64,000 bases of DNA from an uncultured Myxococcales bacterium (GCA_937146725.1 CAKZRU010000097.1:22106-86105); one strand, 5' to 3'; counted from the stretch's first letter, positions 1-8,961 are shown. Notes: a model not told the origin generated them from the sequence alone. Numbers and translations: made by a program.

Positions 1-440
1 GCAGTGTTTGTAGGATCTCCGCCATTACCCGCAAAGCGAATTTCTTGAGTATCTTCCACTACAATGGGGGCTTCAATCCAAAGTTCTAGATCTTTGAAAA
101 GCCCAAAGCGTGCGCGAGGCACAAGTTCATGTGTATAGCGTGCATAACGTAATTCTTTAACATGAATAAGCTGTCCGTTAGTATCTACTCCTGGACAGGT
201 CATAGTATCTTCTTGGGAACAGTTGTACTCGCGAGTGATTTTTGCTCTGCGTAGATGACGTCGGTAAAAAACCTCACCGATAAAATCAAAAGGATTACCT
301 TCTTCGGCGGCATCTGCAACAATTGTGGGTTCAGCTGCATCTACATCTGTAATACTCATACCTGTATATAGGCATAACGTACACATGAGAGACGCAAGAT
401 TACTAAAGCTTAAGTATTTGTTTTTAATGTATTTCATCAT
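1..440 (-). CDS. Secreted protein, N-terminal part (barrel-like), truncated by window edge
   Basis: The reading frame is open from a tandem ATG-ATG (codons starting at 440 and 437) to the window edge with no stop, about 146 residues. A purine-rich AGGGG lies just upstream of the start. The first 35 residues form a signal peptide: basic MMKYIKNK, then a hydrophobic stretch ending near DVDAAEP. Further in, the sequence alternates charged and aromatic residues (FGLFKDLELWIEAPI), a pattern common in outer-membrane barrel proteins that report a flow of strands. I cannot name a family from this fragment. It is divergent from menB, with a 141-bp spacer holding a promoter reading leftward. Confidence 0.6.
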   Translation of the reverse strand, partial: MMKYIKNKYLSFSNLASLMCTLCLYTGMSITDVDAAEPTIVADAAEEGNPFDFIGEVFYRRHLRRAKITREYNCSQEDTMTCPGVDTNGQLIHVKELRYARYTHELVPRARFGLFKDLELWIEAPIVVEDTQEIRFAGNGGDPTNT

Positions 441-511
441 ATCCCCTAAGCGACTTGCTCAGTTGAGAGGTGGCGAACTTTTTGCCAAGATACAATAAAG
501 TCTTGAGTGTG

Positions 512-539
512 ACTAGATGTAATCCACTATGTATGTCAA
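512..539 (-). promoter_or_regulatory. Candidate sigma-70 promoter for the leftward secreted protein
   Basis: Read on the minus strand there is a perfect TTGACA (534-539), a 16-bp spacer and TCTAGT (512-517, 4 of 6 matches to TATAAT). The -10 is imperfect, so the call is moderate. It leaves a leader of about 65 nt before the start at 440. Confidence 0.4.
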
Positions 540-581
540 ACTGTTCCCCAATTTAAAACAGACAAAAGGTAAATAAGAATT

Positions 582-1484
582 ATGGTTTCCGAAATATTTG
601 ACCCAAGCCAATGGGATAAAGTATCTGGCTTTGAGTTCACTGATATCACCTATCATCGAGCCAAAGCGCATGGAACAGTGAGAATCGCTTTTGATCGCCC
701 CGAGGTACGTAACGCCTTTAGACCCAATACTGTCGATGAGTTATATACTGCGCTTGATCATGCTAGACAGTGGAGTGATGTGGGCTGCGTTCTCATTACC
801 GGCAATGGTCCTTCTCCCAAAGATGGGGGCTGGGCCTTTTGTTCTGGTGGCGACCAAAGAATTCGTGGTAAAGCGGGTTATGAGTATTTTGAAGATGACA
901 AGGGTAATGAGCCTGTTGATCAAGCCAAACTTGGTCGCTTACACATCTTGGAAGTCCAAAGACTGATTCGGTTTATGCCCAAGGTGGTTATCGCTGTCGT
1001 ACCCGGCTGGGCTGTGGGTGGTGGTCACAGCCTGCATGTGGTTTGTGACTTAACTTTAGCAAGTAAAGAACATGCGATCTTTAAACAGACCGATGCCGAT
1101 GTGGCTAGCTTTGATGGTGGGTATGGTTCGGGTTTGCTTGCGCGACAAGTTGGGCAAAAAAAAGCACGGGAGATCTTTTTTTGTGGCTTTAACTACTCTG
1201 CAGACGAAGCGGCTGAAATGGGTATGGTCAATCGCTCGATCCCACATGCTGAGCTTGAAAAAGAAGCGCTTCGTTGGGCCGCTGAAATCAACAATAAGAG
1301 TCCAACCGCTCAACGAATGTTAAAATATGCGTTTAACCTACCTGATGATGGATTAGTGGGTCAGCAACTCTTTGCCGGTGAAGCCACCCGTTTAGCCTAT
1401 GGTACAGATGAAGCAGTAGAAGGCCGAGACTCCTTTTTACAAAAAAGACCAAGAGATTTTTCAAGGTTCCCTTGGTACTATTGA
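582..1484 (+). CDS. menB: 1,4-dihydroxy-2-naphthoyl-CoA synthase (MenB), type II
   Basis: MenB is the crotonase-fold enzyme that cyclises o-succinylbenzoyl-CoA to 1,4-dihydroxy-2-naphthoyl-CoA in menaquinone synthesis, in the cytoplasm. The 300-residue length fits. Visible family motifs are FCSGGDQR (87-93), the oxyanion-hole stretch GWAVGGGH (142-149) and SFDGGYGS (176-183). At the position where bicarbonate-dependent MenB enzymes have Gly (QTG) this protein has Asp171 (KQTDADV). That is the signature of the type II, bicarbonate-independent MenB typified by Mycobacterium tuberculosis. No other men gene is adjacent, so the pathway is scattered here. The neighbours give no operon context: the gene upstream is divergent, and the gene downstream follows after 188 bp with its own candidate promoter. 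Confidence 0.95.
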   Translation: MVSEIFDPSQWDKVSGFEFTDITYHRAKAHGTVRIAFDRPEVRNAFRPNTVDELYTALDHARQWSDVGCVLITGNGPSPKDGGWAFCSGGDQRIRGKAGYEYFEDDKGNEPVDQAKLGRLHILEVQRLIRFMPKVVIAVVPGWAVGGGHSLHVVCDLTLASKEHAIFKQTDADVASFDGGYGSGLLARQVGQKKAREIFFCGFNYSADEAAEMGMVNRSIPHAELEKEALRWAAEINNKSPTAQRMLKYAFNLPDDGLVGQQLFAGEATRLAYGTDEAVEGRDSFLQKRPRDFSRFPWYY

Positions 1485-1510
1485 GACTTTGGTTTATTTG
1501 CTCAGTAAAA

Positions 1511-1540
1511 TATTTACCGATCAAGTATTTACCGGCCTTG
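1511..1540 (+). repeat. 15-bp imperfect tandem duplication in a spacer
   Basis: Two adjacent 15-bp units both begin TATTTACCG (1511 and 1526) and diverge at their ends. They lie 26 bp after the menB stop. No T-run follows, so I do not call a terminator. Confidence 0.5.
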
Positions 1541-1603
1541 TTTAAATGATGTATGTCGAGCCAACATAAGCCCCCGCTTTTGCACTCGTGATCGCTTTTA
1601 TCT

Positions 1604-1633
1604 TTGTCTTCAACGTTGAGACATGTATATAAA
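1604..1633 (+). promoter_or_regulatory. Candidate sigma-70 promoter upstream of the 1673 gene
   Basis: TTGTCT (1604-1609) and TATAAA (1628-1633) are separated by 18 bp. An overlapping TATATA at 1626 would give a 16-bp spacer. Initiation would fall near 1640, about 33 nt before the start codon. Confidence 0.4.
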
Positions 1634-1672
1634 TAAGCCTTACTCAGTTTACAGAAGCGGATTTAACGATTT

Positions 1673-2614
1673 ATGAAGACCTTAAGTGCTTGGCTTTCGC
1701 CCTTTGACCCTCGAGGGATGTCGTTATGGGGGAGTGTCGCCTGTTTTATCTTAGCCTATGGATTATATGGAGTGCAGGGGCGCTTGGTTGAAGTATGGCC
1801 TAATCGTTGCAGTTTAATTAAATCACAGCTATTGCAAGCCACCCAAATAGATCTTCCTTCAGATCAAAAAAACTCGATTTCACATCCGCTTTTGCTTCAA
1901 AGTGTAAAGGTTTCTGAGCAAAAGCTAGATCAGTATTGGCTGATAGCAAATCATGACCAAAAAGAGGACTCTTGGTTGATTCCCAAGGCTGACTATTATG
2001 AAGCTCAGGTAAAACTCAATCGAATGAAGCCTATTTGGGTTGAAATTAAGTCTATAGATGGACAGCATCTGAGTCTAACCTATGAGCCCGAACAAAGTCC
2101 GGTTGAGCTCTATAAGTATCTTATGCAAAGCAAGGGTTTAAAAGAAGCCCACTCAATGATTGAAGAACAGGCCTTTTCGCGCTCTTCTTTGGAGAAACTC
2201 GGTTATGAAAAAACACCTTATGACTTAAGTTGTCAAAGAGAGCACATGGACAAAGAATTACATTTGTTGGTGGCCCTGCTCTTAAAAAGTACCGTCGTTG
2301 GTTTAGAATCTGTAGAGCAGATTAACCATCAACTTTGGTTAAGCAAAAGACAGGTTGCTGACCGCCAACACTATAAAGTTCAGTCGCTCGATCAAGCAAA
2401 AAGCGCTGATGGTTCTTGGTCTATTTCCTGGGTGAAAAATAAGCATGTTTCTCAAACAAAATCGATCGTAGACAGGCCTTTCAATCTAAATACGGAAACT
2501 CCACCTGCTTGGCTTATCACCCTATTACAAACACTCAGTTCCGTTGATAAGCCAGCAACGCACCTAGCGACTCAACTTGCTACACTTGCCCCCGAGATTA
2601 AACTCATTAAGTAG
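1673..2614 (+). CDS. Unknown single-TM protein
   Basis: A 313-residue protein I do not recognise. The N-terminus has one hydrophobic segment (about residues 18-36, SVACFILAYGLYG) with no clear cleavage site, so it is probably an inner-membrane anchor with the rest periplasmic. The body has no obvious catalytic motif or repeat. It is polar and mixed alpha/beta in character, and its C-terminal 30 residues are rich in Thr and Leu. It is the first gene of a run of six plus-strand genes. The next gene starts about 20 bp after its stop and is also an unknown secreted protein, so the two may act together. No strong Shine-Dalgarno is seen before the ATG. Confidence 0.6.
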   Translation: MKTLSAWLSPFDPRGMSLWGSVACFILAYGLYGVQGRLVEVWPNRCSLIKSQLLQATQIDLPSDQKNSISHPLLLQSVKVSEQKLDQYWLIANHDQKEDSWLIPKADYYEAQVKLNRMKPIWVEIKSIDGQHLSLTYEPEQSPVELYKYLMQSKGLKEAHSMIEEQAFSRSSLEKLGYEKTPYDLSCQREHMDKELHLLVALLLKSTVVGLESVEQINHQLWLSKRQVADRQHYKVQSLDQAKSADGSWSISWVKNKHVSQTKSIVDRPFNLNTETPPAWLITLLQTLSSVDKPATHLATQLATLAPEIKLIK

Positions 2615-2636
2615 TCAAAGGAAGCTAGGTGATCAT

Positions 2637-3341
2637 ATGGGCCTGACTTATCTTCAAATCTTCTTCAGCAGAGTCTGTTGTTTCTGTCATCATGCATTTC
2701 TTTCCTGGTTAATCAACCTAAAGAACCTTAAGCTTGCTTTGATCTTAAGAAACATGAAGTCCTGTGGATTTAAATGTTTAATACTGTGCTTGATTGCTAT
2801 ACTGCCGATGAAGAACTATGCAGAAAAAACTCCTGCTAGAAGCCGAATGACGACCTTGACAGTTAAGCAGTATATAAAAGCCTTGGAAAAAAAGCCTAAT
2901 CTCTTAGTAAAATCACTTAACAAGCTCAAGTTACTACAAGAAGTTACCGGCCAAGCCAACACAAGCCTTCAAAAGCCTTCTAGAAAGCAAAGTTTAGCGA
3001 CCAAAAGAAAGATTAAAAAACGACTTAAGCAGACAAGTGTTTTATTGAGTAACATATACGCATTGGTTGCAGATTATTTTCAAGCGGAACGAAGCACTAA
3101 CGTGCAGTCGAAACTGTATCTGAAGTTAAGAAAGACAGTCTGGCTACTTTTGAATCGTGAGCAAAAACTCTTTCAAGGGAGCAATGGTCGATTTTGCTTG
3201 AGGGCTGTATGGGAAAGGTTGCTTGCACAAAGTTACTTATCTGTGAATCAATATAAACGTGCTCAACATCACTTTTTAAGAGCATATCAATGTGGTGGTT
3301 CTGTCGATGACCTAACAGCTGCTCAAAAGATTAAGCATTAG
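2637..3341 (+). CDS. Unknown basic, helical exported protein
   Basis: A 234-residue protein of unknown function. I chose the ATG at 2637 because AGGTG sits 6-10 nt upstream. An internal ATG at 2754 begins a cleaner signal peptide (MKSCGFKCLILCLIAILP) and is a real alternative. After the leader the protein is unusually Lys/Gln/Ser rich and predicted helical, with repeated LxKSLxKLKLL-type heptads (about residues 75-115). Near the C-terminus is a TPR-like stretch, LAQSYLSVNQYKRAQHHFLR. This suggests a periplasmic helical-repeat scaffold. It follows the 1673 gene closely and precedes the Ate1-like gene by 34 bp. Confidence 0.55.
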   Translation: MGLTYLQIFFSRVCCFCHHAFLSWLINLKNLKLALILRNMKSCGFKCLILCLIAILPMKNYAEKTPARSRMTTLTVKQYIKALEKKPNLLVKSLNKLKLLQEVTGQANTSLQKPSRKQSLATKRKIKKRLKQTSVLLSNIYALVADYFQAERSTNVQSKLYLKLRKTVWLLLNREQKLFQGSNGRFCLRAVWERLLAQSYLSVNQYKRAQHHFLRAYQCGGSVDDLTAAQKIKH

Positions 3342-3375
3342 GGCAATAATTGTAATTTATAAAGGTATATAGCGG

Positions 3376-4254
3376 ATGAATGACGCATCGAATTCCAATG
3401 GAGACTCTGACTTGGATATTGAAACTGGCCTAGGGCTTGATCCAGAGCTGTGGTGGGCACAGCATAGCGCTCGCGGGGATTGGGCACGAGGTAAGTATTT
3501 TCAGCGCTTTGAGCTTGAACGAGCAAGCCCTCAAGTGATGGATGCCTTATGGGCTGATGGGTGGCGACATTTTGGTAAAACATTCTTTCGTGATTATTTT
3601 AATGTTCATGGAAGTCGCTTGGTGCGTGTTCTTCCCTTACGGATTAGACTTTCCGCTTTTAAAATGACTCGTGACCAAAGACGCTTACGTAAAAAAAATC
3701 ATGATGTAAGCATTCATTTTAGACCTATCGTATTAACCGATGAGCATATGGAGCTGTTTAAAAGACATGCAGAGCGGTTTACAGAAAATCGACCACCTAG
3801 CTTATATAGCTTTATCTCGCTATCACCAGTATTGGTACCCTGTCCAAGCTTAATGTGTGAAATCCGAAAAGATGGCCGACTTTTGGCTGCTAGCTTCTTT
3901 GATGTTGGCCATGAAGCTGTGTCAAGTATTTATGCTATGTTTGACCCCGATGAAGCATCAAGAGGTCTTGGACATTTGACCTTATTGTCAGAAATACAGT
4001 TTGCTCAACACTTTAAAAAAAGCTTTGTATACACAGGGTATGCGCATACGATTTCTAGCTATTATGATTATAAAAAACGCTATCGAGGTACTGAATTCTA
4101 TGATTGGCGATCAGATTGGCATCCAATGAATGAACTTCGGGATGACTTTTTTCCTAGTCATCGCTATGAAAACTCTGATATTCCCGAAGAACTCTTGGTT
4201 GTTGATGATTCTGTGTCAGAAGATGATCATAACGATTCAGCAACGCAAGACTAA
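3376..4254 (+). CDS. Ate1/Bpt-family aminoacyl-tRNA-protein transferase-like protein
   Basis: The 292 residues follow the layout of bacterial Bpt (Leu/Arg-tRNA-protein transferase), which adds an N-degron residue to protein N-termini. The most recognisable parts are LRIRLSAFKMTRDQRRLRKKN (about 92-112, matching the F-x-x-S-R-x-Q-R-R block) and the GNAT-like C-terminal half. The latter contains LLAASFFDVGHEAVSSIYAM and YTGYAHTISSYYDYKKRYRG. What is odd is the N-terminal half. The conserved Cys residues of Bpt, including the C-x-x-C before PLRI, are absent: here the text reads NVHGSRLVRVLPLRI. It may be a divergent enzyme with different tRNA or substrate use. A 46-bp spacer leads to uup. Confidence 0.7.
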   Translation: MNDASNSNGDSDLDIETGLGLDPELWWAQHSARGDWARGKYFQRFELERASPQVMDALWADGWRHFGKTFFRDYFNVHGSRLVRVLPLRIRLSAFKMTRDQRRLRKKNHDVSIHFRPIVLTDEHMELFKRHAERFTENRPPSLYSFISLSPVLVPCPSLMCEIRKDGRLLAASFFDVGHEAVSSIYAMFDPDEASRGLGHLTLLSEIQFAQHFKKSFVYTGYAHTISSYYDYKKRYRGTEFYDWRSDWHPMNELRDDFFPSHRYENSDIPEELLVVDDSVSEDDHNDSATQD

Positions 4255-4300
4255 GCTCTTTTATATTATTTAACTCAATCACAATAAACAAGGATCAGCC

Positions 4301-6118
4301 TTGGCTATGAAAAAAATAGATGCACCTTTAATTACACTCAATGGCATTGCCTTAAACTTTGGTGGACCACCATTAATTGAAAGTGCTGACTTTAGTATTC
4401 ATGATGGTGAAAGAGTGTGCTTAGTTGGGCGAAATGGTTCAGGCAAAAGTAGCTTAATGAAGGTAATGGCCGGTATCATTGCGCCTGATGCGGGTGACTT
4501 GATCATTCCACCAAATGTAAGAGTCACCTATTTGGCCCAAACTCCTTCACTGAGAGAATGGGCAACCGCTTTGGATGCTGTTAAGTCTGCACTCAATGCA
4601 GACCAAGCTGATATGGAGTATTTGGCTGAGTCTTATTTACGAGAGTTAGATGTTGACCCAGATCGGCCCACAGAAACGATGTCAGGCGGAGAAGAGCGTA
4701 AAGTCGCTTTAGCTCGTGCTCTCATTTCTGATCCACAATTATTATTGCTGGATGAACCAACAAATCATTTGGATTTACCAAGTATTGAGTGGCTTGAAAA
4801 AACCTTAGCAAGACTCAGCGGGGCAGTGATTTTGATTAGTCACGATCGTGCCCTACTTGAACGAAGTACCAATCGGACATTATGGGTAGACCGCGGTAGA
4901 GTCCGCCAACTTGGATCTGGCTTTGCTCGTTTTGATACTTGGCGAGAAGAGGTTTATCACGAAGAAGATTTAGAGAAACAGCGTATGGACAAGCTGCTAG
5001 CCCAAGAAACCCAATGGCTTAGGGAGGGAATCTCGGCGCGTAGAACACGTAATCAAGGTCGCTTACGTAGGCTGATGGACTTGAGATCAGAAAGAGCTTC
5101 TATGCGCCGGCGAACCGGTACGGCAGCCCTTAATCTGCAAAGCGGCGAAAAGTCAGGTAAAGTCGTTGTAGATGCACAAGGCATTAGCAAAGCATATGGT
5201 GATCGAATTCTATTTAAGCCCTTGGATTTAAGAATCATGCGAGGTGATCGAATAGGGGTTATTGGGCCAAATGGTGCCGGGAAATCCACTCTTATTAAAG
5301 TGATTTGCGGTGATCTTACTCCTGATTCGGGCTCTGTTCAACTTGGTACGCAACTAAGAACCGTATATATTGATCAAAATCGTAACTTAGACCCTGAAGC
5401 AACTCTCATGGAGGTGCTGTGTGTATCAGGTAGTGATCGAGTTATGGTTCATGGTCGTCCGGTCCATGTCGCTGGCTATCTGCAAGACTTTCTATTTGAA
5501 GGTCGAGATGCAAGGCGTCGCGTGAAAACACTATCGGGCGGAGAACGCGCACGCTTACTTTTGGCTCAGCAGCTAACCGAAAGTGCAAACCTATTGATTT
5601 TAGACGAGCCAACCAATGACTTAGATCTAGAAACCCTTGAGCTTTTGCAAGATCTATTGGGTGAATATGAAGGCACAGTCATCATGGTCAGCCATGATCG
5701 TGACTTTTTGGATAAAGTCGTCACATCTACCCTTGCTTTTAGTGCCGATGGGCAGGTTACAGAATACGCTGGTGGCTACAGTGATATGCTGAGCCAAAAA
5801 GCGCTTGCCATTACTCAAAATGCTAGTAAATCTAAAGCTCAGACAACTTCTACAAAGGGAAGTCAACGGGCCAAAAAGAAGCTCTCTTACAAGGAAAGCA
5901 AGGCCCTAGAAGCTGCCAGTCTTCAAATGGAACAGCTAAGTGAGGAACTTCAACAGCTTGAGGCGGATATTGCGGACCCAAGCTTATTTGAGAGAGATCC
6001 TAATCTTTTTCAAAGTAAAATAGAAAGGTTGGGCACATTAAAAACTGAATTAGAGGAAGTAGAAGAAGAATGGCTAAGGCTTGAAACACTTAAGGAAGAA
6101 CTTGAGAGTTCCTCATGA
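4301..6118 (+). CDS. uup: ABC-F family ATPase, Uup type
   Basis: A soluble twin-ATPase of the ABC-F family, without membrane domains. It has two Walker A motifs (GRNGSGKSS near 43-51, GPNGAGKST near 324), two signatures (MSGGEERKVALARA, LSGGERARLLLAQ) and Walker B sites LLLLDEPTNHLD and LLILDEPTNDLD. The interdomain linker is charged. The last ~70 residues form an acidic coiled coil after a KKKLSYKE block, which is the Uup hallmark; in E. coli this tail binds branched DNA and the protein acts at ribosomes and in precise transposon excision. Length 605 against about 635. The start is TTG at 4301, 6 nt after an AGGA. ATG at 4307 is an alternative. It overlaps the following hydrolase by ATGA. 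Confidence 0.93.
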   Translation: MAMKKIDAPLITLNGIALNFGGPPLIESADFSIHDGERVCLVGRNGSGKSSLMKVMAGIIAPDAGDLIIPPNVRVTYLAQTPSLREWATALDAVKSALNADQADMEYLAESYLRELDVDPDRPTETMSGGEERKVALARALISDPQLLLLDEPTNHLDLPSIEWLEKTLARLSGAVILISHDRALLERSTNRTLWVDRGRVRQLGSGFARFDTWREEVYHEEDLEKQRMDKLLAQETQWLREGISARRTRNQGRLRRLMDLRSERASMRRRTGTAALNLQSGEKSGKVVVDAQGISKAYGDRILFKPLDLRIMRGDRIGVIGPNGAGKSTLIKVICGDLTPDSGSVQLGTQLRTVYIDQNRNLDPEATLMEVLCVSGSDRVMVHGRPVHVAGYLQDFLFEGRDARRRVKTLSGGERARLLLAQQLTESANLLILDEPTNDLDLETLELLQDLLGEYEGTVIMVSHDRDFLDKVVTSTLAFSADGQVTEYAGGYSDMLSQKALAITQNASKSKAQTTSTKGSQRAKKKLSYKESKALEAASLQMEQLSEELQQLEADIADPSLFERDPNLFQSKIERLGTLKTELEEVEEEWLRLETLKEELESSS

Positions 6119-7008
6119 GTCTTAGCCCTCAAGATTCTCAACTTACAGATGAGCATCAACTAAAGGCAAGTGCATATCAGCCTATTATTAAAACTAAAGA
6201 TAAACTGAGATATGCGCTTGTTTATGAGGGGGATAGCAAGCAAAGGCATCAAAAAGGCCAGGTACTGATTGTTTTGGTTGCCGGCGTTCCCGGCTCTGAA
6301 AGAGATTATCGTTATTTAACTCCACTTCTCAACCAATGGGCTCCGGTGGTCAGGGTGATCTTACCGGGCTTTGGTATACTTTCTGATGAAGCCCAAGCAC
6401 CAGCTTCGGGCATGGAGAGAGCGCTTTACTTAAAAGCAGTCGCCGATGCAGAACAATGGCAAAAGTTATTGATCGTCGGTCACTCAATGGGTGGAATTGC
6501 CTGTACCTATTGGGCGAGTATTGACCAGCGAGTTAGAAGCTTGGCCTTGCTATGTAGTGTAGGTATTAAGATGCATCGCGGCATGGCTTTTGGTGCAAAT
6601 ATGGCCCGTTTTTTACTTGGGCTGATGCGTTTGCCGATCATTAAAACAAGAATACAAAAGCGCTTTAGAGAGGCCATGATTCGCATGGGATTTAAAAGCC
6701 ATGTCTTAGACTCATTACAACTCAGACTTATCTTACAGCATGTGGTTCACCTTAATTTTAAAGATGTTAAAAAGCGTTTACATGCTCAATATTTGGCTGG
6801 GCTCGATCAAATTTCAATGCTCTATTGTTTTGATGACCCTATCGTTGATTTTGAAGCAAGCAAGGCCCTTATGGAGCACTTACAACAGCAATTTCCTCAA
6901 GAAAAGTTAGTGATCAGATGTATTGATAAGGGTGGCCATAACCCCCAAAAACATAAAAATTTAGAAGTAGATCATTGGCTTCATTCGCTTTATACTTTTT
7001 ACACTTAA
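6115..7008 (+). CDS. Alpha/beta-hydrolase
   Basis: A 297-residue alpha/beta-hydrolase without a signal peptide. The nucleophile elbow is GHSMGG (Ser about 124). A probable acid Asp lies in FDDPIVDF, and a His lies in GGHNPQKHKN near the C-terminus. A glycine-rich LVAGVPGSERDYR stretch after the first strand supplies the oxyanion hole. Substrate cannot be read from sequence; the cap region (about 160-215) is basic. Its ATG overlaps the uup stop by 4 nt, so translation is probably coupled, but the pairing does not suggest a shared reaction. Confidence 0.8.
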   Translation: MSLSPQDSQLTDEHQLKASAYQPIIKTKDKLRYALVYEGDSKQRHQKGQVLIVLVAGVPGSERDYRYLTPLLNQWAPVVRVILPGFGILSDEAQAPASGMERALYLKAVADAEQWQKLLIVGHSMGGIACTYWASIDQRVRSLALLCSVGIKMHRGMAFGANMARFLLGLMRLPIIKTRIQKRFREAMIRMGFKSHVLDSLQLRLILQHVVHLNFKDVKKRLHAQYLAGLDQISMLYCFDDPIVDFEASKALMEHLQQQFPQEKLVIRCIDKGGHNPQKHKNLEVDHWLHSLYTFYT

Positions 7009-7057
7009 CATTGTACCAAAACCTATATTTAACTATGTGATTTTAGGAAGCACCTCG

Positions 7058-7810
7058 ATGATTGCTCAATATAATAAAACATTTAAGCTTTTGGGTTTCA
7101 CCCCCCTTTTACTCGCTCCCCTTTTCTTCGCTCTCTTTTTATTATCTGCGACTTTCACATATGCACAGAATACAAATAGCCCTGAGCCTAAAAAAGGTGA
7201 GTCGATTGCACCATCAGCATCATTACTACCAGACCAAGGCCCAATGCTTTCCGATCAAACGAGCATTAAGAAGGGACAATGGAGTTTTTCATTTTCCGTG
7301 CCTTATGGTGGCGCGGCCCAACAAGGCTTTGCCGATCAAGTGCCTCACTTAGGTTTTTGGCGTATGCTTAGTGATGACTTTGCCTTGGGTATTTTTACCG
7401 GCTTACGAATTTCAGCACAAGATATTGTTGAGGATGAAGAAGCGCCGAATTATACAAGTGGAGAACAATTGGTCTCCTCTGAACTTGTTCTAAGTCCAAG
7501 CTTTAAGTTTTATCCCTACCAAAAAGACACCGTTGCGCTTTATTTCATTGGTCAGGCCCATGTGCGCATGTACAGCGATGGAGATAAAGCGACCACGACA
7601 GATACAGAGCCAAGTGTAGGTGAAACCTATTCACCAAACGAAGAACTACAATTTCGAACCAGATTTGGCTTTGGCACTGAATGGTTTCCTACACCAGCTT
7701 TTAGCATCGCGGGACATGTTGGTTTACAGCTTGATTTGCTACGACAAGGTGATCTTGGCTTTGGCCTAGAAACTTTTACCTCTGCACTCAGTGCTCAAGT
7801 TTATTTCTGA
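7058..7810 (+). CDS. Outer-membrane beta-barrel-like protein
   Basis: 250 residues from the ATG at 7058, chosen because AGGAAG lies 7 nt upstream. An in-frame GTG at 7037 lacks such a site. A long hydrophobic signal peptide ends at TFTYAQN. The mature part has alternating hydrophobic/polar strands (WSFSFSVPYGGAAQQ, FALGIFTGLRIS, SFKFYPYQ, VALYFIGQAHVRM), a strand count compatible with an 8-stranded barrel, and a final residue Phe, as expected for BAM-assembled barrels. The family is not identified. Its last 45 bp overlap the convergent oxidoreductase gene. Confidence 0.7.
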   Translation: MIAQYNKTFKLLGFTPLLLAPLFFALFLLSATFTYAQNTNSPEPKKGESIAPSASLLPDQGPMLSDQTSIKKGQWSFSFSVPYGGAAQQGFADQVPHLGFWRMLSDDFALGIFTGLRISAQDIVEDEEAPNYTSGEQLVSSELVLSPSFKFYPYQKDTVALYFIGQAHVRMYSDGDKATTTDTEPSVGETYSPNEELQFRTRFGFGTEWFPTPAFSIAGHVGLQLDLLRQGDLGFGLETFTSALSAQVYF

Positions 7811-8929
7811 ATAAAGTCTCAAGGCACTTAATATAGCTCGTTCGACACCTTGGTCAATTTGGCCTTTAAGTATTGCTTCTCCACAAAGGCCTAAGTTGAA
7901 TTGAGGATAATACAGCTGTTGTAAATCATCAGTTAAAGATGAACTTGCATAACGCCAACGATGAATCTTAAGCACATCAATAGACGATCGTTCGATATTT
8001 GTTGGGTTGGATAAACGACTCTTTAACTCAACTAAGCAAAGTTCTTCAATCTTGCTAACGTCTAGCTCCATATTCTCTGCACTCCAATCATGGTGCAGAT
8101 GGATGGCGATCACACTAGAATCAGCACACTGATGTGGCAATAGATTGGTAGATAAGTCTTTGATGCTTTTAATCATCTTTGAGTTTTGTAAGGTATTTGA
8201 CTGAAGCTGACCTAAGAGCCTTGAGGGGAGTTTGAGTAAAATAACCCAACTTGATTGAGTATTAACTTGCTCAAGTCTATGCTTCAGCCTTGTAATTTCT
8301 TCTGGTACTAATGAAGTTTTTTTGGGTATCTTAAACTCAGTTTCTTCAAGTAAATCATATGCTTGCTGTGGAGGCAGGCTGAGCATGATATAGTTGGCAG
8401 TATGAGAGAATGTGCTTTTCTGTTGTTCTACCCAGCACTCACCATCGATCTGCCAAGTTTGTGTACTATGATCAAAACATAAGCTCTTAATATGATGCGA
8501 TAAATAAAGGGAATGATTTTGCCGAGAACCCAAGGAGTCTACTGAGAAACTTTGCTCAATATTGATCCATGTATCTGTTGCTAGCTCAAAGGAAGCGGAC
8601 GAGTTATGTTTCTGTAAGTGATCAAGTTTTTGCCATCCAAGGTCTTGGAAGAAACCTTCAAGATTAATATCTTGGGTCAGCTTACTATCTTTTAGCTTTT
8701 CGACATTGATTGAACAATGCTTGACACCAATCGCCAATGGTACTTGAAGATCTTGTATAGGAACAAGAGATGCCCGGCCCCCTAAGCGTCTCGATTTATC
8801 GTATAGGTTAATTCTATATTGCTTATCTTGTTGCTGATCATCTTGCTGTAGTAGATAGTTTAGAGTTGTACCAGCAATACCACCGCCAATAACTGCAACC
8901 TTTACTTTAGAGTCTTTACGAATATGCAA
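7766..8929 (-). CDS. FAD-dependent amine oxidase/renalase-like oxidoreductase
   Basis: The N-terminus carries the dinucleotide-binding fold: VAVIGGGIAGTTLNYLL (11-27), then the second-strand acid and GG motif in NLYDKSRRLGGRASLV. This is the arrangement of the renalase/amine-oxidase group (COG3380-like). The C-terminus has the matching FAD-contact segment FNLGLCGEAILKGQIDQGVERAI. No Tat or Sec signal is present, so it is cytoplasmic. Substrate is unknown. It is the last gene of the minus-strand run that starts at 13686, 55 bp after the lipoprotein gene. Its 3' end overlaps the barrel gene by 45 bp tail to tail. Confidence 0.8.
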   Translation of the reverse strand: MHIRKDSKVKVAVIGGGIAGTTLNYLLQQDDQQQDKQYRINLYDKSRRLGGRASLVPIQDLQVPLAIGVKHCSINVEKLKDSKLTQDINLEGFFQDLGWQKLDHLQKHNSSASFELATDTWINIEQSFSVDSLGSRQNHSLYLSHHIKSLCFDHSTQTWQIDGECWVEQQKSTFSHTANYIMLSLPPQQAYDLLEETEFKIPKKTSLVPEEITRLKHRLEQVNTQSSWVILLKLPSRLLGQLQSNTLQNSKMIKSIKDLSTNLLPHQCADSSVIAIHLHHDWSAENMELDVSKIEELCLVELKSRLSNPTNIERSSIDVLKIHRWRYASSSLTDDLQQLYYPQFNLGLCGEAILKGQIDQGVERAILSALRLYSEINLSTECRGKSF

Positions 8930-8946
8930 GTTAGTCTAACCTTTTG

Positions 8947-8961
8947 GATCACAATGTGATC
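8947..8961. promoter_or_regulatory. 15-bp perfect inverted repeat (GATCAC-AAT-GTGATC)
   Basis: A 6-bp arm palindrome with a 3-nt centre sits 18 bp upstream of the oxidoreductase start. On the plus strand it is followed by TTTT, but no plus gene ends nearby. On the minus strand no U-tract follows, so it fits an operator better than a terminator. Confidence 0.35.

Noticed and set aside
1485..1672. Rho-independent terminator after menB
   Set aside because: The TATTTACCG pair is a direct, not inverted, repeat and no U-tract follows.
2577..2636. Upstream start for the basic exported protein
   Set aside because: It would overlap the previous gene by 38 nt without a ribosome site; the start at 2637 has AGGTG.
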